From Planktothrix sp. UBA8402 (GTDB lineage Bacteria; Cyanobacteriota; Cyanobacteriia; Cyanobacteriales; Microcoleaceae): a stretch of 5,344 nt of DNA. The notes below the pieces were generated by a model that was given only the letters and a program-made list of their open reading frames with translations, did no database searches and was not told the origin of the DNA. Both the position numbers and the translations under genes were made by a program. Positions 1 to 5,314 of the stretch are shown here, piece by piece; position 1 is the stretch's first letter; each line of letters opens with the position of its first letter. The stretch lies in contig DMPJ01000056.1 in assembly GCA_003456035.1 (NCBI GenBank), forward strand, positions 5,760-11,103, read 5' to 3'.

Positions 1-1
1 A

Positions 2-1429
2 ATGCTCGCAATATTTATCGGGTCTATTATCTTAAGATTTTGGGGTTTAGACAGATTTAATACTTTAGTTTTTGATGAAGTTTATTATGCTAAATTTGCC
101 AATAATTATTTAACTCAAAATCCTTTTTTTAATTCCCATCCTCCCCTGAGTCAATATTTAATTGCCATGGGAATTTGGCTCGGATCTAAATTACCCTTTG
201 GACAAGAAACGGTTAATAATTTAACGGGTTCGACCTTATCAACTTGGAGTTATCGGTGGTTTAATGCTTTATTTGGTTCGTTTATTCCCTTAATTGTAGG
301 TGCGATCGCCTATCAACTAACTCAACGTCGCAGCTATACTTTAATTGCTACCTTTTTAATGGCAACAGATGGATTATTTCTAGTAGAATCTCGTTATGCT
401 CTGAGTAATATTTATATTGTATTTTTTGGATTATTAGGACAATTATTTTTTTTAAAGGCATTACAAAAAAAAGGGATTAACCGTTGGTTTTGGATGAGTT
501 TAGCTGGAATTGGATTAGGAGCCGCCGCCCTAACTAAATGGAATGGATTAGGGTTTTTATTAGGAATTTATTTAATATTAATAGTTGCTGGATTGATTCA
601 ATATTTTACCAAAAATTCAAAACAATTAATCCCAAAAACATCCTTTAAATCACCATTACAAAACCTAAATAAACTTACCCCAATTATAATTATAGTTACT
701 TTAATTATCATTCCAATTCTGGTTTATTTCATCGGTTGGCTTCCCCATTTACAACAAAATCCAGAGCCGCCATTTTGGGGTCTTCAAGCTAAAATTTGGG
801 CTTATCATCATAACTTAGGAGATGGTGCAAAAGTTCATCCCTACTGCTCTAAATGGTACAGTTGGATTCTGATGTTACGACCAATTGCCTATTTTTATAA
901 GCAAGTTGATCCTACAACTCCAATTGATCCAATTTTGCCTTTAAATTATTCCGACCAACTTCCGATAATTTATTCAGTTTATGCGATGGGAAATCCATTT
1001 TTATGGTGGTTATCTACCTTAGCCAGTTTATTATTATGTTTTCTATTAATTCAACGATTTTGGATGGCTTTATCTGTTAGATTTTCCTATTTAAAACCTA
1101 GATTATCCCTAGAATTTCCTCCGACATCAGAACTGTGGTTAACGTTATTTCTCAGCTGGAATTGGTTAGCAAATTTATTACCCTGGGTTAAGGTAACTCG
1201 CTGTTTATTTATTTATCATTACATGACCGGATTTGTATTTAGCTGTATGGCTTTAGCTTGGTGGGTAGAAAGATGGTTATCTAGTCAGAAAACTGAATTT
1301 CGGTGGCTAGGAAGTACAATCATATTCCTAGTTTTGTTCGGTTTTTTGTATTGGATGCCTTTATATTTGGGACTTCCTTTATCCCCTCTAAAATGGAAAC
1401 TGCGGATGTGGTTTCAATCCTGGATTTAG
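2..1429 (+). CDS. Protein O-mannosyltransferase (PMT/GT39 family), 5' end outside window
   Basis: This is a polytopic membrane glycosyltransferase of the dolichyl-phosphate-mannose-protein mannosyltransferase family. Members transfer mannose from a polyprenyl-phosphate carrier to Ser/Thr of exported proteins, or sometimes to lipids, on the outer face of the cytoplasmic membrane. Of the 475 visible residues, D25-E26 form the acidic pair of the first external loop (LVFDEVYYAKF), followed by SHPPL at 45-49. Many hydrophobic helices follow (for example about 93-107, 165-200 and 226-245). The C-terminal four-helix PMT domain shows HPYCSKWYSWILMLRP (279-294) and RCLFIYHY (400-407), both family hallmarks. 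The first Met lies one base from the window edge and the family usually has a short N-terminal helix before this point, so the real start is probably upstream and this Met internal. The gene is visibly AT-rich with many TTA/TTT codons. The family call is firm; the acceptor substrate is unknown. Confidence 0.88.
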   Translation: MLAIFIGSIILRFWGLDRFNTLVFDEVYYAKFANNYLTQNPFFNSHPPLSQYLIAMGIWLGSKLPFGQETVNNLTGSTLSTWSYRWFNALFGSFIPLIVGAIAYQLTQRRSYTLIATFLMATDGLFLVESRYALSNIYIVFFGLLGQLFFLKALQKKGINRWFWMSLAGIGLGAAALTKWNGLGFLLGIYLILIVAGLIQYFTKNSKQLIPKTSFKSPLQNLNKLTPIIIIVTLIIIPILVYFIGWLPHLQQNPEPPFWGLQAKIWAYHHNLGDGAKVHPYCSKWYSWILMLRPIAYFYKQVDPTTPIDPILPLNYSDQLPIIYSVYAMGNPFLWWLSTLASLLLCFLLIQRFWMALSVRFSYLKPRLSLEFPPTSELWLTLFLSWNWLANLLPWVKVTRCLFIYHYMTGFVFSCMALAWWVERWLSSQKTEFRWLGSTIIFLVLFGFLYWMPLYLGLPLSPLKWKLRMWFQSWI

Positions 1430-1432
1430 TCT

Positions 1433-1448
1433 TTGGGACTGATCCCAA
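1433..1448 (+). terminator. Short stem-loop just after the mannosyltransferase gene
   Basis: TTGGGA (1433-1438) and TCCCAA (1443-1448) form a perfect 6-bp stem with the loop CTGA, starting four bases after the stop codon. No clean T-run follows, so it may be a weak terminator or an mRNA 3' stabiliser. Its position is the main argument for it. Confidence 0.25.
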
Positions 1449-1575
1449 TTCAAAATAGAGAGTGAGATTAATCACATAAATTCGTAATAATGATCACAAT
1501 AAATCTTGACAAATATTGCGGAAAGTTTAAGCCAGATAATGAATAATGATAATAGGTTCTAAAAAATATCATCCC

Positions 1576-1803
1576 ATGAATACCTACAACTCTGATCCCC
1601 AAAAATCTCCCTTACCAGAATCTCAAGAAAAACAATTAGATGCGATCGCCAAATTAGCGGTTTTAAGTTTAACTTGGTCATTAGCGGGCCTATCTAAAAA
1701 AGAAAATAGATCCAATCCCAACCCCGAAACAACTGTCCCAAGGAGCGATGTTAACTTGTCTGAACTCAAAGATGTACCTCCTGCTTCTGAGTCTCCCTCG
1801 TAA
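1576..1803 (+). CDS. Small hypothetical protein with one hydrophobic stretch
   Basis: I do not recognise this 75-aa protein. The N-terminus is polar (residues 1-22), a hydrophobic stretch runs at about 24-39 (IAKLAVLSLTWSLAGL), then KKEN and a long polar tail rich in Pro, Ser, Asn and Glu. The stretch is at the short limit for a transmembrane helix and could instead be an amphipathic or membrane-anchoring helix. A HIP1 octamer (1642-1649) lies inside the frame. The start is uncertain: an in-frame ATG at 1546 would add ten residues, and neither start has a convincing Shine-Dalgarno. I prefer 1576 because the longer form adds an unremarkable lysine-rich segment encoded in very AT-rich DNA. The gene follows the mannosyltransferase after about 146 bases, so it is probably transcribed on its own. 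It is more likely real than not, because the protein has a coherent composition and opposite-strand frames show nothing recognisable. Confidence 0.55.
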   Translation: MNTYNSDPQKSPLPESQEKQLDAIAKLAVLSLTWSLAGLSKKENRSNPNPETTVPRSDVNLSELKDVPPASESPS

Positions 1804-1923
1804 GCTGAGATTGATCTGAAAAATTTGAGCTTTTGCAAACTCCTCGATTTATTTCTTAGATTGTGGGGTTTAATGTGGTGCAAAGACATATTAAACTTAA
1901 ACTAAAGAATTGGTTAATACCCC

Positions 1924-1929
1924 AAGGAG
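1924..1929 (+). promoter_or_regulatory. Shine-Dalgarno that sets the GTG start of the DUF2862-type gene
   Basis: AAGGAG ends ten bases before GTG at 1940. It lies inside the longer frame that begins with TTG at 1910, so it argues for the shorter GTG start. Confidence 0.7.
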
Positions 1930-1939
1930 AACACCGGAC

Positions 1940-2146
1940 GTGGCAATCGAAATTGGTCAAAGAGTCAAGATTCGTCGAATTATAGAGCGAGTCCCTGGCG
2001 ATATTGTCGCTCAACTCAAGCAAAATCCTTTTGGAACTGTTAAAGGCTTCAAAATGGTTGATGGAAGTGGAGTCGGTTTTATTGTCCAACTCGATAATAA
2101 AGCATCAACTTGGTTTTTTGAAGATGAACTAGAAGTTTCTAGTTAA
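1940..2146 (+). CDS. DUF2862-type small cyanobacterial protein
   Basis: This 68-aa protein of unknown function matches, from memory, the cyanobacterial DUF2862 pattern. It opens IEIGQRVKIRR, has a central GTVKGFKMVDGSGVGFIVQ segment and ends TWFFEDELE. The alternating hydrophobic pattern and glycine-rich turns suggest a small all-beta, SH3-like barrel; that fold is an inference. No signal peptide or membrane segment is present, so it should be cytoplasmic. The start is taken as GTG 1940, because a good AAGGAG sits just upstream and family members begin close to the EIGQ motif. The TTG at 1910 would add ten unconserved-looking residues (VNTPRRTPDV). About 136 bases separate it from the preceding small gene. 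The short palindrome CCCTAGGG (2152-2159) follows the stop. Confidence 0.82.
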   Translation: MAIEIGQRVKIRRIIERVPGDIVAQLKQNPFGTVKGFKMVDGSGVGFIVQLDNKASTWFFEDELEVSS

Positions 2147-2173
2147 TATTCCCCTAGGGTGGGAGACGGGAAA

Positions 2174-2197
2174 TATAGCAGGCAACAGCCTGCTATA
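2174..2197. repeat. Perfect 10-bp stem hairpin
   Basis: TATAGCAGGC (2174-2183) and GCCTGCTATA (2188-2197) are exact inverted copies around the loop AACA. The hairpin lies 27 bases after the DUF2862-type stop, so it could end that transcript, although no T-run follows on the + strand. Its compact form, and a second similar hairpin 47 bases on, also fit a dispersed REP-like element. Confidence 0.7.
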
Positions 2198-2244
2198 AAT
2201 TGAAGGAATGGAAGGTTTAGCATTCTTACAATAGCTAACCAACA

Positions 2245-2262
2245 GCCAGCGAGGACGCTGGC
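2245..2262. repeat. Second compact hairpin, 7-bp GC-rich stem
   Basis: GCCAGCG (2245-2251) and CGCTGGC (2256-2262) pair perfectly around the tetraloop AGGA and are followed by ACTACAA. Stem-tetraloop-stem plus ACTAC resembles short palindromic repeats scattered in filamentous cyanobacterial genomes; this is from memory and was not searched. No gene covers it. Confidence 0.65.
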
Positions 2263-2296
2263 ACTACAAAACTACATTGCAGACTTCACGGATTAC

Positions 2297-2331
2297 TATT
2301 GGTTATTGCCCATTGCCTATTCCCTATTCCC
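2297..2331. repeat. Heptamer tandem repeat array (STRR type), five units
   Basis: Five 7-base units run in register: TATTGGT, TATTGCC, CATTGCC, TATTCCC and TATTCCC. Short tandemly repeated heptamers of this kind are known from cyanobacterial genomes. The array begins where the readable DUF29 homology stops, with its last bases overlapping the final in-frame codons of the relic. It supplies a second in-frame stop for that gene (TAG on the minus strand at 2326-2324). Confidence 0.8.
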
Positions 2332-2587
2332 TGATGGTATATTGCCAACTATTAGAACGTTTTTATGGCTGAAATCTATATTTCAGTAAGTGCATTAATA
2401 AAATTCTTAAATTACTTTTTAAAGCATTTTGATCATTTTTTCCCAGACTGTCTAATTCTTCAATTAAATTTTGACAATCTAATTCTTCAAAATGTTTGCT
2501 TTCTAGCAATTGAATCGTTTGCTGTACCCATAAATGGAAATCTTGTTCATAAAGTTGGTTGAGTTTGAGTGATAATTCAGAGTTCAT
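2324..2587 (-). pseudogene. DUF29 family gene, nonsense codon plus truncation
   Basis: DUF29 proteins are small (about 140-150 aa), of unknown function, and present in many copies in cyanobacteria. From ATG at 2587, 74 residues read MNSELSLKLNQLYEQDFHLW and on, including LIEELDSLGK (41-50) and HLLKYRFQP (66-74), matching the N-terminal half of the family. TAA at 2365-2363 then ends the frame. Past it the same frame continues K-R-S-N-S-W-Q-Y-T-I-R-E, exactly what normally follows QP(E) in DUF29, so the stop most likely replaces a Glu codon (GAA to TAA). After RE the frame enters the heptamer array and meets TAG. The C-terminal 50-60 residues are absent; I searched the minus strand through the repeats and recognised no remnant. 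A good AAGGAG precedes the start, so the 74-aa fragment may still be translated. A sequencing error at 2365 would explain the first stop but not the loss of the C-terminus. Confidence 0.8.
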
Positions 2588-2595
2588 CAAATTAG

Positions 2596-2601
2596 CTCCT
2601 T
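2596..2601 (-). promoter_or_regulatory. Shine-Dalgarno of the DUF29 relic
   Basis: On the minus strand AAGGAG lies eight bases before ATG at 2587. This identifies that ATG as the original start, rather than the TTG one codon upstream (2590), and shows that the expression signals survived the decay of the gene. Confidence 0.7.
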
Positions 2602-2681
2602 GATGAGTTTAAAATATACCCGATCACAATATACCTATTCTAATTGATTTGTTGTAGGATCGAGTTTCGATGAACCAGATT

Positions 2682-2687
2682 AGGAAA
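2682..2687 (+). promoter_or_regulatory. Shine-Dalgarno favouring the ATG at 2694
   Basis: AGGAAA sits six bases before ATG at 2694. The alternative ATG at 2670 has only AGGAT ten bases or so upstream and would add eight residues ahead of the conserved MALILTFLGKGG opening. Confidence 0.55.
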
Positions 2688-2693
2688 TCAGAA

Positions 2694-3788
2694 ATGGCAC
2701 TAATATTAACATTTTTGGGCAAAGGCGGTACAGGTCGGACAACACTGGCGATCGCAGCCGCTCAACAATTGGCGGCCAGTGGGAAGCGAGTATTGTTAGT
2801 GGGACAAGATGGTAGTCCCGCCTGGAATATCCTGCTAGAAACCGAAGTGGGGAGTGATCCAACGGAGATCGCTACCCATTTCAAAGCCGTCCAACTTAAA
2901 AGTGCGGTTTTACTTGAGCGCAGTTGGGAAGAAGTTAAAAAGCTGGAAACCCAATATGTTCGTACCCCATTTTTTAGGAATGTTTATGGTCAGGAATTGG
3001 GGGTTTTACCAGGGATGGATACCGCCCTCGCCTTAAATGCCATTCGTGAATATGATGCCAGTGGCGATTATGATGTAATTATTTATGATGGTTTAGCCAG
3101 TCAAGATACCCTGAGAATGTTAGGAATGCCAGAGATTTTAAGCTGGTATCTGCGCCGTTTTCGGAATGTATTTATCGAGTCAGATTTAGGAAAAAACCTA
3201 TCCCCTTTTGTGCAACCAATTGCTAGTAGTATTCTCAATATTGATATTTCTGGGGATACTTTTTCTCAACCAACTCAAAACATGAATAATATCTTGGAGA
3301 AAGGGAGAGTGGCGGTATCTAATCCTCAACGAGTGGCGGCTTATTTAGTTAGTAATCAAGATCAAGTCGCGATCGCCACGGCTAGATATTTATGGGGGAG
3401 TGCTCAACAGGTCGGACTCACCGTTGGCGGGGTCTTGTTAAACCAAACTTCACTAACAGAGGCAATTACAGAAGCATTTGATCCATTAAAGGTGAGTGTA
3501 ATTCCTAAACGTTTGGATCAAAATTGGCAACTTCTGATCGAGTCTTTACCCGATTTTACCCAGGCTGGGTTAGCTCCAAAACCAATTGATATTGATGTGC
3601 AGCAACGCAAGGTAAGTCTGTTTCTACCCAGTTTTGACAAAAAACAAGTCAAGCTGACCCAATACGGCCCAGAAGTCACGATAGAGGCCGGAGATCAACG
3701 GCGGAACATCTTCCTTCCCCCGGCTTTAACTGGAAAACCTGTGACCGGGGCAAAGTTTCAAAATGGTTATTTGACGATTAGTTTTTAA
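2694..3788 (+). CDS. Get3d-type ArsA/Get3 family ATPase with C-terminal alpha-crystallin-like domain
   Basis: This 364-aa protein has the ArsA/Get3 P-loop ATPase fold. The deviant Walker A is GKGGTGRTT (9-17), with Arg15 where the usual P-loop lysine stands; the signature lysine K10 is kept. QDGSPAW (38-44) occupies the switch I position (DPAHS in Get3). YDGLASQDTLRML (131-143) occupies switch II (DTAPTGHTLR in Get3). VLLNQ (247-251) matches the nucleotide-base Asn segment. Residues 297-364 (PIDIDV to the end) form a beta-rich HSP20/alpha-crystallin-like domain with the GYLTISF ending. This combination matches Get3d, described in cyanobacteria and plastids, a paralogue of the tail-anchored-protein targeting ATPase Get3 with no settled client. 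There is no cysteine at all, so neither the arsenite-binding site of ArsA nor the zinc CxxC of Get3 is present and an arsenite-pump role is unlikely. It should be a soluble cytoplasmic dimer. The start is ATG 2694, with 2670 as an alternative. It is divergent from the DUF29 relic and stands alone. Confidence 0.87.
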   Translation: MALILTFLGKGGTGRTTLAIAAAQQLAASGKRVLLVGQDGSPAWNILLETEVGSDPTEIATHFKAVQLKSAVLLERSWEEVKKLETQYVRTPFFRNVYGQELGVLPGMDTALALNAIREYDASGDYDVIIYDGLASQDTLRMLGMPEILSWYLRRFRNVFIESDLGKNLSPFVQPIASSILNIDISGDTFSQPTQNMNNILEKGRVAVSNPQRVAAYLVSNQDQVAIATARYLWGSAQQVGLTVGGVLLNQTSLTEAITEAFDPLKVSVIPKRLDQNWQLLIESLPDFTQAGLAPKPIDIDVQQRKVSLFLPSFDKKQVKLTQYGPEVTIEAGDQRRNIFLPPALTGKPVTGAKFQNGYLTISF

Positions 3789-3801
3789 TCAGTTATCATT
3801 T

Positions 3802-3863
3802 GTAGGGGCGGGTTCATCGAGATGCGCGGTGATTAACAAAGCTCTAAAAGAACCCGCCCCTAC
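3802..3863. repeat. 62-bp inverted-repeat element with perfect 14-bp GC-rich arms
   Basis: GTAGGGGCGGGTTC (3802-3815) is matched exactly by GAACCCGCCCCTAC (3850-3863), with 34 bases between. It begins 13 bases after the get3d stop and lies between convergent genes. It could fold as a transcription barrier for either strand, but the long loop and the arm sequence fit a dispersed, MITE-like element; arms with GGGGCGGGTT are, as I recall, common in filamentous cyanobacteria. No target-site duplication is evident in the immediate flanks. Confidence 0.8.
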
Positions 3864-3909
3864 CCGTTAACTGTTAATTAATTAATCGAAAAATAAACCA
3901 CTATTACCC

Positions 3910-3950
3910 ATTCGTAATTCGTAATTCATAATTCGTAATTCGCAATTCCA
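3910..3950. repeat. Heptamer tandem repeat array, ATTCGTA type, five units plus a partial
   Basis: The units are ATTCGTA, ATTCGTA, ATTCATA, ATTCGTA and ATTCGCA, then a partial ATTCCA. The array ends directly against the stop codon of the zinc-ribbon gene (3953-3951, minus strand). It is a different heptamer family from the array at 2297, so two independent arrays lie within 1.7 kb. Confidence 0.85.
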
Positions 3951-4343
3951 TTAATAGGGATCAGATGAAGAAGAACGGGGTATAGGTTCTACTTGAGAAT
4001 CTAGGCTTTGATTATTTAAGTTTAATTTTTCATTAATGGTAATGGCTATTCCGAGGAATAAAATACTACTAATAACTGCTAAAAGTGGTAATCCTCTGGT
4101 TAAGCTTAAATCTCGGAGAATTCGGGCAAAGGGATGACTTTGACGTCGAAGCATTTGGGCTACGGCACACTGCTGAAGACAAAAGGGATCTCGCACATAA
4201 TGACCACTATGACTCATAACAAAATGGGTATGGCAGTGAGGGCAAGTAAAGAGTCCCCCTAACATTCCGATTGAAGGCAAAATGCTAGTATGATGGCAAA
4301 TTGGGCAAGTAACAGAATGAGTGTTAAAGGTATCTGCGTTCAT
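3951..4343 (-). CDS. Zinc-ribbon protein with a single transmembrane helix, function unknown
   Basis: The 130-aa product has an N-terminal zinc ribbon made of two CxxC knuckles, C13-C16 (CPIC) and C34-C37 (CPHC), separated by 17 residues, in a His-rich setting (HH at 17-18, HCHTH at 36-40). A basic stretch follows (RRQSHPFARILRD, 67-78). One hydrophobic helix lies at about 84-103 (GLPLLAVISSILFLGIAITI), and a polar C-terminal tail ends RSSSSDPY. Two further cysteines (C55, C59) sit between ribbon and helix. The ribbon probably faces the cytoplasm, given the arginines just before the helix. I take ATG at 4343 as the start; TTG at 4358 would add five residues and neither has a strong Shine-Dalgarno. 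It lies 164 bases after surE on the same strand and could share its transcript. I do not recognise a named family. Single zinc-ribbon domains often bind protein or nucleic acid, but nothing here decides which. Confidence 0.75.
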   Translation of the reverse strand: MNADTFNTHSVTCPICHHTSILPSIGMLGGLFTCPHCHTHFVMSHSGHYVRDPFCLQQCAVAQMLRRQSHPFARILRDLSLTRGLPLLAVISSILFLGIAITINEKLNLNNQSLDSQVEPIPRSSSSDPY

Positions 4344-4507
4344 AATAACTGGACTCAAACTTAGAAAAATAAGGGTTTATGGAAACTTGGTGGCATGGCA
4401 ACAGCAAGGGCTGAGAGTTATGTTTGTTGCTTTATATTAATTCTAGTCTACCTCTAAGGTGGGAGAGTTTGTCACCGGAGAAACGTTAACATTTGTAGAG
4501 CAGATTT

Positions 4508-5314
4508 TTAATTGTTAATTCTTAACATCTGCGACCAGGTTTGTAACTTTTGTAATTCTGTAACATGGGTGAGGTTATATTGTAGGGGGGTAATGGTGAT
4601 CAGATTTTGACGTAAAGCATGAACATCAGTCATAAACTCATCTAATTCCGAGGGTTCATTTAACAGTTCTACATCTTCCATTAATTCTCCGGTCAACCAA
4701 TAATAGGTTTTTCCCCTAGGGTCGATACGTTTTTCCAAAATATCAACATAACGACGAATTCCTTGACGGGTAATAACTACCCCCCGAATATCTGGGAGTG
4801 GGACACCTGGAACATTAACATTGAGTAACATTGCTTCGGGTAGGGGATTTTTTTCTAGGGTGTGAATTAACTGTTGGGCAAATTCCACCGTCCCTTGAAA
4901 CTCACGAGACGCATAACTTCCTAAACTAAAAGCAATACTGGGAATTCCTTGAATTAACCCTTCCATGGCCGCCGAAACTGTCCCGGAGTACAGAATATCC
5001 GTTGCCACATTCGGCCCATGATTAATTCCGGCTAAAACCAGATCCGGCGGGGTTTCCATCAGCCCAAATAGTCCCAATTTCACCGAGTCGGCGGGAGTTC
5101 CCGAACAGGCCCAGGCTGTTACCGACGGGGCAAACACATCCTCTACTTGTTCAGCGCGAATCGGATGATGTAAGGTTAAACCATGACCCGTTGCCGAGCG
5201 TTCTTGATCGGGACAAACCACCGTTACTTCATGCCCCACTTGGGCTAAACCGTTGGCTAAACTGCGAATTCCTTGGGCAAAAACCCCATCATCATTGCTA
5301 ATTAATAGTTTCAT
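4508..5314 (-). CDS. surE: 5'/3'-nucleotidase SurE
   Basis: SurE is a metal-dependent phosphatase (EC 3.1.3.5) that removes phosphate from 5'- and 3'-nucleoside monophosphates; some members also act on short polyphosphate. It is cytoplasmic and oligomeric, and in enterobacteria is linked to stationary-phase survival. The 268-aa protein starts [10 protein letters not shown], with metal ligands D8 and D9. [11 protein letters not shown] (35-45) carries the third ligand S40, and AGINHGPN (95-102) the fourth, N98. Other signatures are [10 protein letters not shown] (71-80) and [11 protein letters not shown] (109-119). All expected active-site residues are intact and the length is within the usual 250-270. 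ATG 5314 gives the canonical N-terminus; no strong Shine-Dalgarno is visible in the 30 bases upstream, which reach the window edge. The gene converges with get3d, with the zinc-ribbon gene between them. Confidence 0.96.
   Translation of the reverse strand: MKLLISNDDGVFAQGIRSLANGLAQVGHEVTVVCPDQERSATGHGLTLHHPIRAEQVEDVFAPSVTAWACSGTPADSVKLGLFGLMETPPDLVLAGINHGPNVATDILYSGTVSAAMEGLIQGIPSIAFSLGSYASREFQGTVEFAQQLIHTLEKNPLPEAMLLNVNVPGVPLPDIRGVVITRQGIRRYVDILEKRIDPRGKTYYWLTGELMEDVELLNEPSELDEFMTDVHALRQNLITITPLQYNLTHVTELQKLQTWSQMLRINN

Noticed and set aside
1506..1540. TTGACA (1506-1511) with GATAAT (1535-1540) as a promoter for the small orphan gene
   Set aside because: Each hexamer is good but the 23-base spacing is too long for a sigma-70 promoter, and no -10 at 16-18 bases fits well.
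1833..1862. TTGCAA and TAGATT with 18-base spacing as a promoter for the DUF2862-type gene
   Set aside because: Each box matches only four of six consensus bases; such pairs are expected by chance in AT-rich spacers.
1623..1889. Minus-strand open frame of 88 codons opposite the small orphan gene
   Set aside because: It overlaps the more plausible + strand gene, shows no recognisable motif and has a composition typical of a shadow frame.
1856..2089. Minus-strand open frame of 77 codons opposite the DUF2862-type gene
   Set aside because: The + strand frame has clear family motifs and a good ribosome binding site; this one is its antisense shadow.
2365..2562. Plus-strand open frame of 65 codons across the DUF29 relic
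   Set aside because: It is antisense to recognisable DUF29 sequence, whose own start and Shine-Dalgarno are intact.
2694..3788. Reading the ArsA-like gene as an arsenite efflux ATPase or a ParA/MinD-type partition protein
   Set aside because: No cysteines are available for arsenite, no arsB or arsR neighbour is present, and the DTLR switch II plus alpha-crystallin-like C-terminus fit Get3d rather than ParA/MinD.
2297..3950. The heptamer and inverted repeats as a CRISPR array
   Set aside because: The repeats are 7 bases in direct tandem with no unique spacers, and the inverted repeats are single elements; no cas gene is present.
4395..4457. 20-codon + strand frame encoding a hydrophobic peptide (MATARAESYVCCFILILVYL) in the spacer between the zinc-ribbon gene and surE
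   Set aside because: There is no clear Shine-Dalgarno, it is antisense to the likely surE read-through, and it does not resemble any small photosystem or cytochrome subunit I know. Chance is the simplest explanation.
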